This document shows positions 8,490 through 17,083 of a DNA stretch of 64,000 nucleotides, piece after piece. The position numbers and the translations under genes were made by a program. Under the pieces are notes generated by a model. That model saw only the letters and a program-made list of their open reading frames with translations. It was not told the origin of the DNA and searched no databases. Source of the DNA: Flavobacterium sp. GSB-24 (GTDB lineage Bacteria > Bacteroidota > Bacteroidia > Flavobacteriales > Flavobacteriaceae). Each line of letters begins with the position of its first letter. The first letter of the stretch is position 1. The stretch is taken from assembly GCF_027924665.1 (NCBI RefSeq), contig NZ_AP027043.1, positions 5,222,831 through 5,286,830 on the forward strand, written 5' to 3'.

Positions 8490-9176
8490 ATGGCTGAACC
8501 ATTAATTAAGATAACGGACATCAAACGAAATTTTGTTTTAGGTAACGAAATTGTATATGTATTAAAAGGAATAGATCTAGAAATAAAAAAAGGAGAATAT
8601 GTTGCTTTAATGGGGCCTTCTGGATCTGGAAAATCTACATTAATGAATTTATTAGGCTGCTTAGATACACCGACTTCTGGACATTATATATTAAATGGAA
8701 AAGATGTCAGCCAAATGAGAGATGATGAATTAGCCGAAATCAGAAATAAAGAAATTGGTTTTGTATTTCAGACATTTAATTTACTTCCAAGAACAACAGC
8801 TCTTGATAATGTTGCACTTCCTATGATTTATGCCGGCTACGGCAAATCTGATCGAATTGCACGAGCAACCGAAGTTCTAAAACAAGTGAATTTAGCAGAT
8901 AGAATGGATCACCAGCCAAATCAGCTTTCTGGAGGACAACGCCAGCGTGTCGCTGTTGCCAGAGCTTTAGTCAATAAACCTTCGATTATTTTGGCCGATG
9001 AACCTACAGGAAACTTAGATAGTAAGACTTCTGTAGAAATCATGAAACTCTTTGGAGATATCCACGAACAGGGAAATACGGTAATTCTAGTAACTCACGA
9101 AGAAGATATTGCGGCTTATGCGCATCGTGTAATTCGTCTACGTGACGGACTAATTGAAAGTGATACAACTAAATAA
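8490..9176 (+). CDS. ABC transporter ATPase, MacB/LolD type, without an adjacent permease
   Basis: A 228-residue single ABC ATPase. Walker [10 protein letters not shown] (42-50), the Q-loop in [11 protein letters not shown], signature [15 protein letters not shown], Walker [14 protein letters not shown] and the switch histidine in LVTHEED. The ADEPTGNLD wording and the [16 protein letters not shown] segment are diagnostic of the type VII (MacB, LolD, FtsE) ATPases, which work with FtsX-like permeases in tripartite efflux or lipoprotein release. No permease is adjacent; the nearest suitable partner in the window is the MacB-type permease at 58205-59449. A TACTTTTA box (7/8 match) lies just upstream. 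Repeat DNA follows the stop codon. Confidence 0.92.
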   Translation: MAEPLIKITDIKRNFVLGNEIVYVLKGIDLEIKKGEYVALMGPSGSGKSTLMNLLGCLDTPTSGHYILNGKDVSQMRDDELAEIRNKEIGFVFQTFNLLPRTTALDNVALPMIYAGYGKSDRIARATEVLKQVNLADRMDHQPNQLSGGQRQRVAVARALVNKPSIILADEPTGNLDSKTSVEIMKLFGDIHEQGNTVILVTHEEDIAAYAHRVIRLRDGLIESDTTK

Positions 9177-9180
9177 TTGT

Positions 9181-9275
9181 AGATTTCTGATTTCTGATTT
9201 TAGATTTTAGATTAGAAAAAAAAACTTAGTCCCGAAGCTTCGGGATAGCACCTCAGAACCTTAGCATCTCAAAAA
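9181..9275. repeat. Intergenic repeat element with 16-base perfect palindrome
   Basis: Tandem GATTTCTGATTTCTG and TAGATTTTAGATT words are followed by CTTAG and CTCAGAACCTTAG words shared with the elements at 19329, 24829 and 51314. In the middle, 9230-9245 is the perfect palindrome TCCCGAAGCTTCGGGA. Confidence 0.6.
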
Positions 9276-9276
9276 A

Positions 9277-9846
9277 ATGAAAGTATACACCAAAACCGGC
9301 GATAAAGGTACAACAGCTCTTTTTGGAGGAACTCGTGTACCAAAAGACCACATTCGAATTGACAGCTATGGAACTGTTGACGAATTGAACTCTTATATAG
9401 GACTTATTCGCGACCAAGAAATTGACTCAAATTATAAAACAGTTTTAATAGAAATTCAGGATCGTCTTTTTACTGTTGGTGCCATTTTGGCAACGCCGCA
9501 AGAAAAAGAAGTTTTGAAGAATGGCGAGCTTAGATTAAAAAATTTAGGAATAATTGATTCTGATATAGAATTATTAGAAAAAGAAATTGATAAAATGGAC
9601 GAAAGTCTTCCGCCAATGACTCACTTTGTTTTACCAGGCGGTCATCCTACTGTGTCACATTGTCATATTGCACGCTGTATTTGCCGTAGAGCAGAACGTT
9701 TAGCTGTTCATTTAAGCCACAATGAGCATGTACCAGAAATAGCAATTCAGTACTTAAACCGACTTTCTGACTATCTTTTTGTCTTGGCACGGAAGTTGTC
9801 GTCTGACTTAAAAGCGGAGGAAGTGAAATGGATACCTAGGAAATAA
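9277..9846 (+). CDS. ATP:cob(I)alamin adenosyltransferase, PduO type
   Basis: A 189-residue enzyme that transfers the adenosyl group of ATP to cob(I)alamin, making adenosylcobalamin. The N-terminal ATP-binding motif TKTGDKGTTALFGGTRVPKD (residues 4-23) and the SYGTVDELNSYIGL helix are hallmarks of the PduO family. The C-terminal half has the CRRAER motif, with LNRLSDYLFVLAR near the end. Size matches single-domain PduO proteins. Adenosylcobalamin is needed by methylmalonyl-CoA mutase, whose GTPase chaperone MeaB is encoded at 23739-24836. No cobalamin riboswitch precedes the gene; only repeat DNA lies between it and the ABC ATPase. Confidence 0.95.
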   Translation: MKVYTKTGDKGTTALFGGTRVPKDHIRIDSYGTVDELNSYIGLIRDQEIDSNYKTVLIEIQDRLFTVGAILATPQEKEVLKNGELRLKNLGIIDSDIELLEKEIDKMDESLPPMTHFVLPGGHPTVSHCHIARCICRRAERLAVHLSHNEHVPEIAIQYLNRLSDYLFVLARKLSSDLKAEEVKWIPRK

Positions 9847-10012
9847 ATTTTCTAAAATTCCAATTTTTAAATTCCAAATCCAAAGAAAAAAAACAAAATT
9901 CTTTGAATTTACAAATGACAAAATTATCATCCAATATTACAATATGGTGATTAAAGAGTAGGCTTTCAAGCCCATTTTTTGGAATTTGAAATTTGTTTTT
10001 TGGAATTTAACA
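9847..10012. repeat. Large intergenic inverted repeat of the AATTCCAA family
   Basis: The left arm has two AAATTCCAA words after AAAATTCCAATTTTT. The right arm (about 9977-10010) has TTTTTTGGAATTT twice. The loop carries a smaller dyad around ATCATCCAATATT and ATATGGTGAT. The same word recurs at 43622, 52748 and 55022. Confidence 0.6.
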
Positions 10013-10053
10013 AGAGACGTTCTTAAATTTTATTAAAATAAATCAAAATTTAC

Positions 10054-10083
10054 TTGTCTTTTTCAGTAAAAAATTTATTTTTG
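10054..10083 (+). promoter_or_regulatory. Promoter of the DUF2795-secA unit
   Basis: TTG (10054-10056), exactly 19 bases, then TATTTTTG (10076-10083): a full match to the Bacteroidota sigma-A consensus. Predicted start is near 10090, giving a leader of about 15 bases before the ATG at 10105. Confidence 0.8.
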
Positions 10084-10104
10084 CACAAACTAAACAGATA
10101 ACAG

Positions 10105-10326
10105 ATGTATTGGACATTAGAATTAGCATCTTATTTAAGTGATGCGCCATGGCCTGCTAACAAAGATGAACTTATAGACTACGCTATTAGAGCTGGTGCT
10201 CCATTAGAGGTGGTAGAAAACCTTCAATCAATAGAAGACGAAGGCGAGATATATGAATCAATGGAAGAAATTTGGCCTGATTATCCAACAGACGAAGATT
10301 ATCTTTGGAATGAGGATGAATATTAA
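10105..10326 (+). CDS. DUF2795 small acidic protein upstream of secA
   Basis: A 73-residue, strongly acidic protein. It starts MYWTLELASYLSDAPWPANK and contains the pattern seen in DUF2795: an aromatic-rich start, a PWPA turn, then a helix (DELIDYAIRAGAPLEVVENL) and an acidic tail rich in Glu, Asp, Trp and Tyr. It has no signal peptide or membrane segment. Its place directly ahead of secA is conserved in my memory of flavobacterial genomes, but its function is unknown. It has its own strong promoter and an intrinsic hairpin just after the stop, so secA is read either by read-through or from a second start. Confidence 0.85.
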   Translation: MYWTLELASYLSDAPWPANKDELIDYAIRAGAPLEVVENLQSIEDEGEIYESMEEIWPDYPTDEDYLWNEDEY

Positions 10327-10333
10327 AAAAATA

Positions 10334-10376
10334 AACCAAAGGAAAAAGTCTCATCACAGAGGCTTTTTTTTTGGTT
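10334..10376 (+). terminator. Hairpin between the DUF2795 gene and secA
   Basis: AAAAAGTCTC, short loop, GAGGCTTTTTTTT (one G-T pair), with an outer AACCA/TGGTT clamp. It lies within 9 bases of the stop and 38 bases before the secA ATG, so it acts as a terminator or attenuator. Confidence 0.75.
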
Positions 10377-10414
10377 CAAATACATATTTAAACAATAAAG
10401 AAATACAATAAATC

Positions 10415-13400
10415 ATGAGTTTCATAAACAGTATTATTAAAGTCTTTGTAGGTGATAAATCACAGAAAGATGTCAAAGCTTTACAACCTTACTTAAACAA
10501 AATTAAAACATTCGAAACTACCTTAATGAGTCTATCTAATGACGAATTAAGAGGGAGAACCGTATATTTTAAAGATAGAATAAAAGAAGCTAGAGCAGAA
10601 AAAGATGCTAAAATTGCTGCACTTAAAGCGGAAGTAGAAAACATCGAAGACATCGACAAAAGAGAAGATATTTATGATGCAATAGATGCTCTTGAAAAAG
10701 AAGCCTATGAAATCTCTGAGAAAACTTTAATGGAAATTCTTCCGGAAGCTTTTTCTGTTGTTAAAGAAACTGCTCGTCGTTTTAAAGATAATTCACATAT
10801 TGAAGTTACTGCAACTCCAAGAGACCGCGAATTTTCAGCAACAAAACCATACATTACTATAGATGGTGAAAAAGCAATTTGGGCTAACAAATGGAATGCA
10901 GCTGGAAAAGATATCACTTGGGACATGATTCACTATGACGTTCAGTTAATTGGTGGTATGGTATTGCACGAAGGTAAAGTTGCCGAAATGCAGACAGGTG
11001 AAGGTAAAACTTTGGTTGCTACACTTCCACTTTACTTAAATGCTTTAACTGGAAATGGAGTTCACTTAGTAACGGTGAATGACTACTTGGCAAAACGTGA
11101 TAGTACTTGGAAAGCACCTTTATTCGAATTTCACGGTTTAACTGTTGACTGTATCGATAATCACCAGCCAAGTACAGAAGCTAGAAAAAAAGCTTACGAC
11201 GCAGATATTACTTATGGAACCAACAACGAATTTGGTTTTGACTACTTAAGAGATAATATGGCGCACTCGCCTAGCGATTTAGTGCAGAGAAAACACAATT
11301 ACGCAATTGTCGACGAGGTAGATTCTGTATTAATTGATGATGCTAGAACACCGCTTATTATTTCAGGACCAGTTCCGCAAGGAGATCGTCATGAATTTAA
11401 CGAATTGAAACCAAAAATCGAGAACTTAGTTGCACAACAACGTCAGTTAGCAAATGGTTTCTTAGCAGAAGCTAAAAAATTAATCAGAGAAGGAAATACT
11501 AAAGAAGGTGGTTTCTTATTATTAAGAGCTTACAGAAGTTTACCAAAAAATAAAGCATTAATTAAATTTTTAAGTGAAGAAGGAATTAAACAATTACTTC
11601 AAAAAACTGAAAATCAATATATGCAGGACAACAATCGCGAAATGCACAAAGTTGACGAAGCTCTGTATTTTGTGATTGAAGAAAAAAACAATCAAGTTGA
11701 ATTAACAGATAATGGTATTAAATACCTTTCTGGAGATACTGATGCAGATTTCTTCGTTTTACCAGACATCGGAACAGAAATTGCTGCTATTGAAAAACAA
11801 AAACTTGATAAAGATTCTGAAGCTGAAGCTAAAGAAAGATTATTCCAAGATTTTGGTGTAAAAAGCGAGCGTATTCATACCCTTACTCAGCTTTTAAAAG
11901 CATACGCTTTATTTGAAAAAGATGTAGAATACGTTATCATGGACAACAAAATTATGATTGTCGATGAGCAGACAGGTCGTATTATGGATGGACGTCGTTA
12001 TTCTGACGGTTTACACCAAGCGATCGAAGCTAAAGAAAATGTGAAAATCGAAGCTGCTACACAAACTTTTGCTACCGTTACATTACAGAATTATTTCAGA
12101 ATGTACAGCAAATTAGGTGGTATGACGGGTACAGCAGTTACAGAAGCTGGCGAGTTATGGCAGATTTATAAATTGGATGTTGTTGAAATTCCAACCAATC
12201 GTCCAATTGCTAGACATGACAAAGAAGATTATATCTACAAAACAACACGTGAGAAATTCAACGCTGTTATTGAAGACGTTACTGAATTATCAAACGCTGG
12301 AAGACCAGTTTTGATTGGAACAACTTCTGTAGAGATTTCAGAATTATTAAGCCGAATGCTGAAAATGAGAGGCGTTACTCATAACGTTTTGAATGCTAAA
12401 ATGCACAAACAAGAGGCACAAATCGTTGAAGAAGCAGGTAAAGCCGGAGTTGTAACTATTGCAACAAACATGGCTGGTCGTGGTACCGATATTAAATTAT
12501 CTCCAGAAGTAAAAGCTGCCGGAGGTTTAGCAATCGTTGGTACAGAACGTCATGATTCTCGTCGTGTAGACAGACAGTTACGTGGTCGTGCAGGACGTCA
12601 GGGAGATCCAGGAAGTTCTCAATTTTATGTTTCTCTTGAAGACAACCTAATGCGTTTATTTGGTTCTGAAAGAGTTGCTAAAGTAATGGACAGAATGGGA
12701 CTTAAAGAAGGTGAAGTTATTCAGCACTCTATGATGACTAAATCTATCGAACGTGCTCAGAAAAAAGTAGAAGAAAACAACTTTGGTGTTCGTAAACGTT
12801 TATTGGAATATGATGACGTTATGAACTCACAGCGTGAAGTAGTTTACAAACGTCGTCGCCACGCTTTATTTGGAGAGCGTTTGAAACTGGATATCGCTAA
12901 TATGCTTTATGACACTTGCGAATTAATCGTAAGCAATAATAAAGTGGCAAATGATTTCAAAGGATTTGATTTTGATTTAATTCGTTATTTCGGAATTACA
13001 TCTCCAATTTCAGAAGCAGATTTCTTGAAATCATCTGATATTGAAATCACTGGAAAAGTTTACAAAGAAGCTTTGGCATTCTACACAGAAAAAACTGAAA
13101 GAAGCGCTAGAGAAGCTTTCCCAATCATTAAAGGTGTTTATGAAGAACCTAACAATCATTTCGAAAGAATTGTAGTTCCTTTTACAGACGGAATCAAAAC
13201 TTTGAATGTAGTTACTGATTTGAAAAAAGCGTACGACAGTGAAGGTGCTCAATTAATTGCTGATTTCGAGAAAAACATCACACTTTCTATCGTTGATGAA
13301 GCTTGGAAAAAACACTTACGCAAAATGGACGAGTTGAAACAATCTGTTCAATTGGCTGTTCACGAGCAAAAAGATCCATTGCTTATTTATAAATTAGAAG

Positions 13401-13759
13401 CTTTTAACTTGTTTAGATCAATGTTAGACAACGTTAATAAAGAAGTTATCTCATTCTTATTCAAAGGTGATTTACCTGCTCAAAACGCTCCTGAAATTCA
13501 TGAAGCAAGAGAAATTCGTCAAAAAGAAAATTTACAATTAACTAAAGACGAAATTCCAAACAGCGAAAATATTAATCGCGAAGCTGGAGAAACACAACAA
13601 CGTCAAGTTACTGAAACTATCGTGAGAGATATGCCAAAAATCAATCGTAACGATACTGTAACAGTTCAAGAAGTTGCAACTGGTAAAACAGAAACAATGA
13701 AATTCAAAAAAGCAGAAAGTCTTTTAGCTGCTGGAACTTGGGTTATTGTAAATGAATAA
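10415..13759 (+). CDS. secA: Protein translocase ATPase SecA
   Basis: The motor that pushes unfolded preproteins through SecYEG. At 1114 residues it is longer than E. coli SecA (901), as usual in Bacteroidota. Walker A-type MQTGEGKT is at residues 192-199. The DEAD motif reads [10 protein letters not shown] around residue 300, followed by [10 protein letters not shown], after which comes an insertion of roughly 100 residues ([14 protein letters not shown] onward, Lys/Leu rich) typical of the phylum. Further motifs: [26 protein letters not shown] and the [26 protein letters not shown] motif VI. The C-terminus ends in [10 protein letters not shown] and lacks the zinc-binding CxCxSGxxxxxC tail used for SecB contact. 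Confidence 0.98.
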   Translation: MSFINSIIKVFVGDKSQKDVKALQPYLNKIKTFETTLMSLSNDELRGRTVYFKDRIKEARAEKDAKIAALKAEVENIEDIDKREDIYDAIDALEKEAYEISEKTLMEILPEAFSVVKETARRFKDNSHIEVTATPRDREFSATKPYITIDGEKAIWANKWNAAGKDITWDMIHYDVQLIGGMVLHEGKVAEMQTGEGKTLVATLPLYLNALTGNGVHLVTVNDYLAKRDSTWKAPLFEFHGLTVDCIDNHQPSTEARKKAYDADITYGTNNEFGFDYLRDNMAHSPSDLVQRKHNYAIVDEVDSVLIDDARTPLIISGPVPQGDRHEFNELKPKIENLVAQQRQLANGFLAEAKKLIREGNTKEGGFLLLRAYRSLPKNKALIKFLSEEGIKQLLQKTENQYMQDNNREMHKVDEALYFVIEEKNNQVELTDNGIKYLSGDTDADFFVLPDIGTEIAAIEKQKLDKDSEAEAKERLFQDFGVKSERIHTLTQLLKAYALFEKDVEYVIMDNKIMIVDEQTGRIMDGRRYSDGLHQAIEAKENVKIEAATQTFATVTLQNYFRMYSKLGGMTGTAVTEAGELWQIYKLDVVEIPTNRPIARHDKEDYIYKTTREKFNAVIEDVTELSNAGRPVLIGTTSVEISELLSRMLKMRGVTHNVLNAKMHKQEAQIVEEAGKAGVVTIATNMAGRGTDIKLSPEVKAAGGLAIVGTERHDSRRVDRQLRGRAGRQGDPGSSQFYVSLEDNLMRLFGSERVAKVMDRMGLKEGEVIQHSMMTKSIERAQKKVEENNFGVRKRLLEYDDVMNSQREVVYKRRRHALFGERLKLDIANMLYDTCELIVSNNKVANDFKGFDFDLIRYFGITSPISEADFLKSSDIEITGKVYKEALAFYTEKTERSAREAFPIIKGVYEEPNNHFERIVVPFTDGIKTLNVVTDLKKAYDSEGAQLIADFEKNITLSIVDEAWKKHLRKMDELKQSVQLAVHEQKDPLLIYKLEAFNLFRSMLDNVNKEVISFLFKGDLPAQNAPEIHEAREIRQKENLQLTKDEIPNSENINREAGETQQRQVTETIVRDMPKINRNDTVTVQEVATGKTETMKFKKAESLLAAGTWVIVNE

Positions 13760-13769
13760 ATTCTAAGTA

Positions 13770-13933
13770 TTCAGTCGCAGTTTACAGTCTCAGTACTGTT
13801 TACAGTTTACACTGATACTTCAAATTCCATAAAAAAAACCGACAGCAAAAACTGTCGGTTTTTTATTTTTTAAGCGTTTATATTTTAAATTAAACATCTC
13901 AAAACTGAAGACTGAGAATGTAAACTGCGACTT
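13770..13933. repeat. Inverted repeat of the CAGT family enclosing a terminator
   Basis: The left arm GTCGCAGTTTACAGTCTCAG (from about 13774) pairs imperfectly with a right arm ending TGTAAACTGCGAC at 13931. The loop holds the secA terminator. The words recur at 48188, 49325 and 59456. Confidence 0.65.
13831..13866. terminator. Bidirectional intrinsic terminator after secA
   Basis: AAAAAACCGACAG, loop CAAAAA, CTGTCGGTTTTTT. Perfect 12-base stem with A- and T-runs; serves secA and the convergent trmH. Confidence 0.92.
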
Positions 13934-13935
13934 TT

Positions 13936-14598
13936 TTATCTCGGATTTTCCAGATAATAACGCGCTTCAATTCGTTTAATATCTTTAATAGAATTTTTAG
14001 CCCAATCCAGACGTTTTACTAAAATTTCTTCTTCGGTCAATTTCCAATCAATATCTGATCTTCTTAATCTATTCGTCAAATTTTGAATGACAATAGCTGC
14101 CGAAACTGAAATATTTAAACTTTCCGTAAAACCAACCATTGGTATTTTTAAGAAACCATCGGCATTGTCCATTATTTCTTTTGACAGACCTTCTTTTTCT
14201 GTTCCAAAAAATAAAGCACTTGGTTTTGTAATATCAAAATCTTCCAGCATGCAGTCGTTTTCGTGAGGTGTAGTAGCAATGATCTGGTAACCTTTGCTTT
14301 TTAAATCAGAAAGACATCCTGAAACCGAATCAAACCGATTGATATCTACCCATTTTTGAGCACCCAAAGCAATTTCTTTATCAATTCTTTTTCCGAAACG
14401 CTGTTCAATTACGTTCAATTCCTGAATTCCAAAAACTTCGCAGCTTCGCATTACTGCACTTGTATTATGCATCTGGAAAACATCTTCTACCGCAACTGTA
14501 AAATGCTTCGTACGGTTTTCTAAAACTTTCAAAAAATTGCTTTTTCTATTATCCGTTAAGATATTTTCTAGAAATGCGAGGTAATCTAAATCAATCAT
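13936..14598 (-). CDS. trmH: tRNA (guanosine-2'-O-)-methyltransferase, TrmH/SpoU family
   Basis: A 220-residue SPOUT methyltransferase predicted to methylate the 2'-OH of G18 in tRNA. Motif 1 with the catalytic Arg/Asn is in NTSAVMRSCEVFGI, followed by GAQKWVDI. Motif 2 is ALFFGTEKEGLS and motif 3 is MVGFTESLNISVSAA, the knot where SAM binds. The extra N- and C-terminal stretches and length fit TrmH rather than RlmB or TrmL. It converges on secA, separated by a repeat element and terminator. Confident on family; the exact target base follows from family similarity. Confidence 0.9.
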   Translation of the reverse strand: MIDLDYLAFLENILTDNRKSNFLKVLENRTKHFTVAVEDVFQMHNTSAVMRSCEVFGIQELNVIEQRFGKRIDKEIALGAQKWVDINRFDSVSGCLSDLKSKGYQIIATTPHENDCMLEDFDITKPSALFFGTEKEGLSKEIMDNADGFLKIPMVGFTESLNISVSAAIVIQNLTNRLRRSDIDWKLTEEEILVKRLDWAKNSIKDIKRIEARYYLENPR

Positions 14599-14674
14599 TT
14601 TAATTCTATTTATTAATAAATAAGTTCTTCAACTTATTTTACAGAAATTTAGTCTGCGAAAATAACCATTTCAT

Positions 14675-14703
14675 TTGAAAAATTCCTCATTTGATTATCT
14701 TTG
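14675..14703 (+). promoter_or_regulatory. Promoter of the sirtuin gene
   Basis: TTG (14675-14677), 18 bases, TATCTTTG (14696-14703). This box includes an in-frame TTG at 14701 that might be taken for a start codon. Transcription should begin near 14710, so the ATG at 14731 is the start. Confidence 0.75.
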
Positions 14704-14730
14704 AATGAGAATCAAAAAATCTCCTTAAAA

Positions 14731-15420
14731 ATGAAAAAGAAACTTGTAGTCTTAACAGGAGCTGGAATAAGCGCAGAAAGCGGCATTAAAACATTTCGCG
14801 ACAGTGACGGTTTGTGGGAAGGACATGACGTAATGGAAGTTGCAACTCCTGAAGGCTGGTATAAAAATCAGGAATTAGTTTTAGATTTTTACAATAAACG
14901 CCGTCAGCAGTTAAAAGAAGTGAATCCAAATTTAGGTCATATTATTCTGGCTGAATTGGAAAAAGATTTTGATGTTTACATTATCACTCAAAATGTTGAC
15001 GATTTGCATGAACGCGCGGGAAGTACAAAAGTGCTTCATTTACATGGCGAATTGCTAAAAGTGAGAAGCATTCAGAATAAAAATCTAATTCTAGATTGGA
15101 CCGAAGATTTAAATACAGGAGATTTTGATGCAAACGGACATCAGCTCAGACCTCATATTGTTTGGTTTGGCGAAGAAGTTCCTGCTCTCGAAGAAGCTAT
15201 TGATATAACTGAAACCGCAGATTATTTTGCCGTAATTGGAACTTCACTACAGGTTTATCCTGCGGCGGGCTTAATTTCTTATGTTCCAAGTACAACTCCA
15301 GTTTTTTATATTGATCCAAAGCCAATTGCTATTCCCAATATTCGAAATAAAGTGGAAACGATTGCCAAATTTGCTTCAGAAGGAGTTGCAGATTTAAGAG
15401 AGCGATTAAATTCATTTTGA
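14731..15420 (+). CDS. cobB: NAD-dependent protein deacylase (sirtuin) lacking the zinc cysteines
   Basis: A 229-residue class III (SIR2/CobB) deacylase that removes acyl groups from lysines using NAD. NAD-binding GAGISAESGIKTFRD (residues 10-24), TQNVDDLHERAG and the catalytic HGE histidine (H105) are intact, as are HIVWFGE and GTSLQVYPAAGL. Residues Tyr54 and Arg57 (DFYNKRR) match the Tyr-x-x-Arg pair that gives SIRT5/CobB enzymes a preference for succinyl, malonyl or glutaryl lysine. The usual four-cysteine zinc site between H105 and HIVWFGE has no cysteine at all. Start chosen at the ATG because the upstream in-frame TTG lies inside the promoter. Single gene, divergent from trmH. Confidence 0.93.
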   Translation: MKKKLVVLTGAGISAESGIKTFRDSDGLWEGHDVMEVATPEGWYKNQELVLDFYNKRRQQLKEVNPNLGHIILAELEKDFDVYIITQNVDDLHERAGSTKVLHLHGELLKVRSIQNKNLILDWTEDLNTGDFDANGHQLRPHIVWFGEEVPALEEAIDITETADYFAVIGTSLQVYPAAGLISYVPSTTPVFYIDPKPIAIPNIRNKVETIAKFASEGVADLRERLNSF

Positions 15421-15466
15421 ATGCACAAATGCACTTTTTGATTACCTCAAATCGCTAAATTCTGTT

Positions 15467-15474
15467 TATATTTG
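15467..15474 (+). promoter_or_regulatory. -7 box of purB
   Basis: TATATTTG matches TAnnTTTG exactly. The nearest TTG (15438-15440) is 26 bases away, longer than ideal. The box overlaps an in-frame TTG at 15472, ruling that out as a start. Confidence 0.6.
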
Positions 15475-15498
15475 CACCTTTCGAAAAACAACATAACA

Positions 15499-16845
15499 AT
15501 GACTACTCTAAACGAACTGAATGCTATATCGCCAATTGACGGAAGATATAGAAATAAAACCCAAAATTTAGCCCCTTTTTTCTCTGAAGAAGCTTTAATA
15601 AAATATCGTGTATTAGTTGAAGTAGAATACTTCATTGCTTTATGCGAAATTCCTTTACCACAATTAAAAGGTATTGATTCAGGTTTATTTGACAGCTTAA
15701 GAAATATCTACAAAAACTTTTCTACAGAAGATGCACTTTGGATTAAGGAAACAGAGAAAGTAACCAACCACGATGTAAAAGCAGTTGAGTACTTCATAAA
15801 AGATGCTTTTGAAAAATTAGGTTTATCTCAACACAAAGAGTTCATTCACTTCGGATTAACATCTCAAGATATTAATAATACTGCTATTCCGCTTTCTACA
15901 AAAGAAGCGTTTGAGCAGGTTTATATGCCAACTTTAATTGCCGTAATTTCTAAATTAAAGGAATTAAGCGTTGAATGGAAGGACATTCCGATGCTGGCAC
16001 GCACACACGGACAACCTGCCTCTCCTACCCGTTTGGGAAAAGAACTTTTGGTTTTTGTAGAACGTTTAGAAGAGCAGATGCGTTTGTTATTTAATATTCC
16101 ATTTGCTGCTAAATTTGGCGGTGCGACAGGAAACTTCAATGCGCATCATGTGGCTTACCCGCAGATTGACTGGAAACAATTTGGAAATAAATTTGTTGAG
16201 ACTAATCTTGGTTTGCAGCATTCTTTTCCAACTACGCAAATTGAACATTACGATCATTTTGCTGCTTTCTTTGATGCTTTGAAAAGAATCAACACAATTA
16301 TCATCGATTTAGACCGCGATATTTGGACGTATGTTTCGATGGATTATTTCAAACAAAAAATCAAAGCTGGAGAAATTGGTTCTTCTGCAATGCCGCACAA
16401 AGTAAATCCGATTGATTTTGAAAATTCTGAAGGAAATTTAGGAATCGCAAATGCTATTTTTGAACACTTATCAGCAAAATTACCAATCTCGAGGTTACAG
16501 CGTGATTTAACTGACAGTACAGTTTTACGTAATGTCGGAGTTCCGTTTGGACATACAATTATTGCTTTTGAAGCTACTTTAAAAGGCTTAAACAAATTAC
16601 TTTTAAATGAAAGTAAATTTGCTGAAGATTTAGAGAAAAACTGGGCAGTAGTTGCTGAGGCAATTCAGACAATTTTACGCCGCGAAGCTTACCCAAATCC
16701 GTATGAAGCTCTTAAAGGTTTGACTAGAACAAATGAAGCTATTGACAAAAATGCAATTCATAATTTTATTGCTACTTTGGAAGTTTCTGATGCAGTTAGG
16801 GCTGAATTAATGCAGATAACACCTAGTAATTACACAGGAATCTAA
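15499..16845 (+). CDS. purB: Adenylosuccinate lyase
   Basis: A 448-residue enzyme of the fumarase/aspartase superfamily. It cleaves adenylosuccinate to AMP and SAICAR to AICAR, with release of fumarate, in purine synthesis. The start MTTLNELNAISPIDGRYRNK is typical of E. coli-type PurB. Conserved regions: TNHDVKAVEYF, GLTSQDINNTA, ARTHGQPASPTRLGKE and the signature GSSAMPHKVNPIDFEN, whose serine is the catalytic acid/base on the mobile loop. I chose the ATG at 15499 because the longer in-frame TTG start overlaps the -7 promoter box. A strong hairpin terminator follows the gene, so it is likely monocistronic. Confidence 0.97.
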   Translation: MTTLNELNAISPIDGRYRNKTQNLAPFFSEEALIKYRVLVEVEYFIALCEIPLPQLKGIDSGLFDSLRNIYKNFSTEDALWIKETEKVTNHDVKAVEYFIKDAFEKLGLSQHKEFIHFGLTSQDINNTAIPLSTKEAFEQVYMPTLIAVISKLKELSVEWKDIPMLARTHGQPASPTRLGKELLVFVERLEEQMRLLFNIPFAAKFGGATGNFNAHHVAYPQIDWKQFGNKFVETNLGLQHSFPTTQIEHYDHFAAFFDALKRINTIIIDLDRDIWTYVSMDYFKQKIKAGEIGSSAMPHKVNPIDFENSEGNLGIANAIFEHLSAKLPISRLQRDLTDSTVLRNVGVPFGHTIIAFEATLKGLNKLLLNESKFAEDLEKNWAVVAEAIQTILRREAYPNPYEALKGLTRTNEAIDKNAIHNFIATLEVSDAVRAELMQITPSNYTGI

Positions 16846-16867
16846 AGAAAATTCAAAATATTTTACC

Positions 16868-16901
16868 AAAAAAAGCTATCTTTATCGAGATAGCTTTTTT
16901 T
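16868..16901 (+). terminator. Intrinsic terminator of purB
   Basis: AAAAAAAGCTATCT, loop TTATCG, AGATAGCTTTTTT: a 14-base perfect stem followed by T-run. Confidence 0.92.
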
Positions 16902-16913
16902 ATTTAAATCAGA

Positions 16914-17063
16914 GTTTAGCCCAGATTGAAATGAAAAGCCTTTTGTGAAAAAAGCCATATTTTTTTTGCAGGTACAGAGCGACCAACGGAAGCTCCTGTA
17001 ACTGTTAAAAAAATAGGCATTTTTGAACAAAAGCTTGTAATGAAAAGCTGGATCATCTCCTTA
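16914..17063 (+). repeat. Flavobacterial repeat/structured element (possible Flavo-1-type motif)
   Basis: Between the purB terminator and the antiporter lies a stretch with TTTAGCCCAGATTG, AAAAGCCTTTTGTG, a GAGCGACCAACGGAAGCTCC stem (GAGC/GCTC arms) and GCTGGATCATCTCC. I recall similar AGCCC-GATTG...GCTCC elements repeated in many intergenic regions of Flavobacterium, possibly corresponding to the Rfam Flavo-1 motif. No open frame covers it. This is recognition from memory only. Confidence 0.4.
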
Positions 17064-17083
17064 AAAAAATACCACATTTTAAT

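Noticed and set aside
9181..10012. Cobalamin riboswitch near the adenosyltransferase
   Set aside because: The DNA there consists of repeat words; no conserved B12-box or long structured leader is visible.
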